The notes below the pieces were generated by a model. That model did not search any database and was not told where the DNA came from. It saw only the letters and a list, made by a program, of their open reading frames with translations. A DNA stretch of 64,000 nucleotides from assembly GCF_003226535.1 (NCBI RefSeq), contig NZ_QKOB01000004.1, forward strand, positions 1 through 64,000. The letters are read 5' to 3'. Positions within the stretch are counted from its first letter, which is position 1; the number at the start of each line of letters is the position of its first letter. Below are positions 63,127-64,000 of the stretch, one piece after another. Source of the stretch: Meiothermus sp. Pnk-1 (GTDB lineage: Bacteria; Deinococcota; Deinococci; Deinococcales; Thermaceae). Made by a program: the position numbers and the translations under genes.

Positions 63127-63344
63127 ACGGAAGGGGTGTGGGGCGGCAGTCCCCGACCAGACCGCAGTTCGGTTGGTCGGGGAAGGATAGCCCCGCCAGG
63201 ACAAAGTCCTGTATACTGTTTTTGTAGGTCGTCCCCGGAACGGGGATGCGCGTAAAGGGAGCCGCAGGCGAGTGTCCTACACACGTTTGAGCCTGTGAGG
63301 ATGGTCGCGCGAAACTCCAACCAAAGTTGGTTGCGAGTAGTTCA
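63127..63344. mobile_element. tnpB-less mini-element resembling IS200/IS605 ends
   Basis: About 217 bp of non-coding DNA replaces the middle of the IS5 transposase. Left: TTGA, then a 13-bp stem with one bulge (63151-63164 with 63170-63182). Right: CCAAC-CAAA-GTTGG (63317-63330), then GCGAGTAGTTCA. Subterminal hairpins without terminal inverted repeats or target duplication, and a TAGTTCA-type right end, are typical of IS200/IS605 elements. A TATACT box at 63212-63217 could start a short RNA. Family assignment is inferred. Confidence 0.5.
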
Positions 63345-63754
63345 TGGCCTTTGTCCACCCGGCCAATGAGCACGACAAGTGGGGTGGGCAGGCGTTGCTT
63401 TTGGGGATGGACCTCTCCTTGTGGCCCCGGGTGCGCAAGCTCTTTGTGGACTGGGGCTACCGGGGTTTGCGGGAGGTGGCTAGGGGGCTGGGACTGGAGC
63501 TGGAGGTGGTGGCCCGTCCTTACGCGGGGGTGCGGGGGGTCTGGGTGCGGGAGGGGGAGGAGGTGCCGGAGATCCCGCGGGAGGGTGGGTTCAAGCCCCT
63601 GCCCAAGCGGTGGGTGGTGGAGCGGACCTTTGCCTGGATGGGGCGAAACCGACGGCTGGGGAAAGATTACGAGTACCCCCCTGAGGTAACGGAAGCCTGG
63701 ATGTATTTAGGCATGATACGCTTGCTGGTGAAGCGGCTGGCCAGGGCCGCTTAA
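63344..63754 (+). pseudogene. IS5/IS427 transposase, C-terminal part
   Basis: Continues the family sequence after the insertion: FVHPANEHDKWGGQALLLGM with the second Asp (VDWGYRG) and KRWVVERTFAWMGRNRRLGK with the DDE glutamate. The ATG at 63344 is fortuitous. Together with 62701-63126 it gives nearly a full transposase lacking about 10-15 residues. Confidence 0.8.
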
Positions 63755-63806
63755 GCTGGAGGAGGGGACTTTTACAACAGTTTCTGAAATGGCATAGATT
63801 GAAAAG

Positions 63807-64000
63807 GTGAATCCCCAGCCCCTGGATTTGTACACCGATTACTTGTTGAGCAGCTTTGGAGCGGCGACGGCCACAGGATTGTCGCGGATGGTGGATGGAG
63901 CCATAAGCCACGACCAGATCACCCGCATGCTGGGGGGAGATTGACAAGGCTCGGTGCAGTTGTGGCGCAAGGTCAAAGCCACGGTGCGAAAGATACAGCG
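63807..64000 (+). pseudogene. IS4-like transposase start with in-frame stop (runs off window)
   Basis: GTG at 63807 opens VNPQPLDLYTDYLLSSFGAA, then MVDGAISHDQITRMLGG, the N-terminus of an IS4-type transposase. A TGA at 63942-63944 interrupts the frame, after which QGSVQLWRKVKATVRKIQ continues the family sequence. So it is a nonsense-mutated copy, or read-through would be required. The IS5 element inserted just upstream. Confidence 0.65.

Larger units (their letters stand above)
62668..63784 (+). mobile_element. IS5-family (IS427-group) insertion sequence, interrupted
   Basis: Terminal inverted repeats: GAGACTGTCGTAAAAGTCC (62668-62686) and, on the other strand, GAAACTGTTGTAAAAGTCC (63766-63784), 2 mismatches in 19. 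A 3-bp TGA target duplication is on both sides (62665-62667; 63785-63787), matching the TNA preference of IS427-type elements. Its transposase is split by a later insertion at about 63127-63344. Confidence 0.85.

Overview
The window looks like a chromosome segment of a Meiothermus/Thermus-type bacterium (Deinococcota). The DNA is G+C rich and crowded with CTCGAG hexamers. Many first genes of operons have a TANNNT -10 box only 6-7 nt from the start codon, which implies leaderless mRNAs. The proteome fits: a CoaD, purine nucleoside phosphorylase, HspR-like repressor and S-layer-homology porin of the kinds found in this phylum. The species is an inference; nothing was searched.

Layout. (1) 1-14372 is ordinary chromosome: the edge of an IS3-family element, oligoendopeptidase F, a TetR regulator with a palindromic operator over its start, an HD phosphohydrolase, enoyl-CoA hydratase and deoD, an orphan LolD-like ATPase, a Crp/Fnr regulator, rpe-comB, an M20 dipeptidase, a tandem-duplicated HspR-like regulator, malic enzyme, an aldehyde dehydrogenase and coaD. 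(2) From about 14.3 to 48.05 kb lies an integrative and conjugative element (ICE). A large serine recombinase at its left edge reads into the first codons of coaD. Next come two divergent XRE regulators sharing an operator, a primase/helicase replication module followed by an iteron-like repeat field, and a type IV secretion system (VirB9-like, VirB10, B2, B3, B4, B5-like, B6, VirD4, a VirB1 transglycosylase). A Ycf45/SpoIIIAA-type ATPase sits where VirB11 would be expected. The element also encodes a set of secreted proteins resembling degenerate phospholipase D, an SLH porin, a lipoprotein, and a protein whose 5' region is packed with GGACA repeats. I recognise no relaxase and cannot place the right attachment site. 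(3) 48.2-53.6 kb is an accessory zone: a von Willebrand A lipoprotein, a sigma-like protein, small unknown genes with twin terminators, a RES-Xre toxin-antitoxin pair, and a remnant IscB element (5' omega-RNA-like region plus the first about 32 codons of iscB). (4) 53.7-62.6 kb is a compact island of an FAD/NAD(P) oxidoreductase, unknown proteins, a three-gene ABC exporter, an aldo/keto reductase, a nucleotidyltransferase and a cytochrome P450. It looks like a small-molecule pathway with no recognisable core synthase. (5) 62.66-64 kb is an IS graveyard: an IS5/IS427-type element with TGA target duplications, broken by a ~217-bp tnpB-less insertion, next to an IS4-like transposase carrying an in-frame stop.

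How the parts work together: the ICE has modules for integration, regulation, autonomous replication and conjugative transfer, largely in one direction with ATGA-type overlaps. Copies of a GTAATAT operator word lie at four of its promoters, suggesting that one XRE repressor holds the element quiet.
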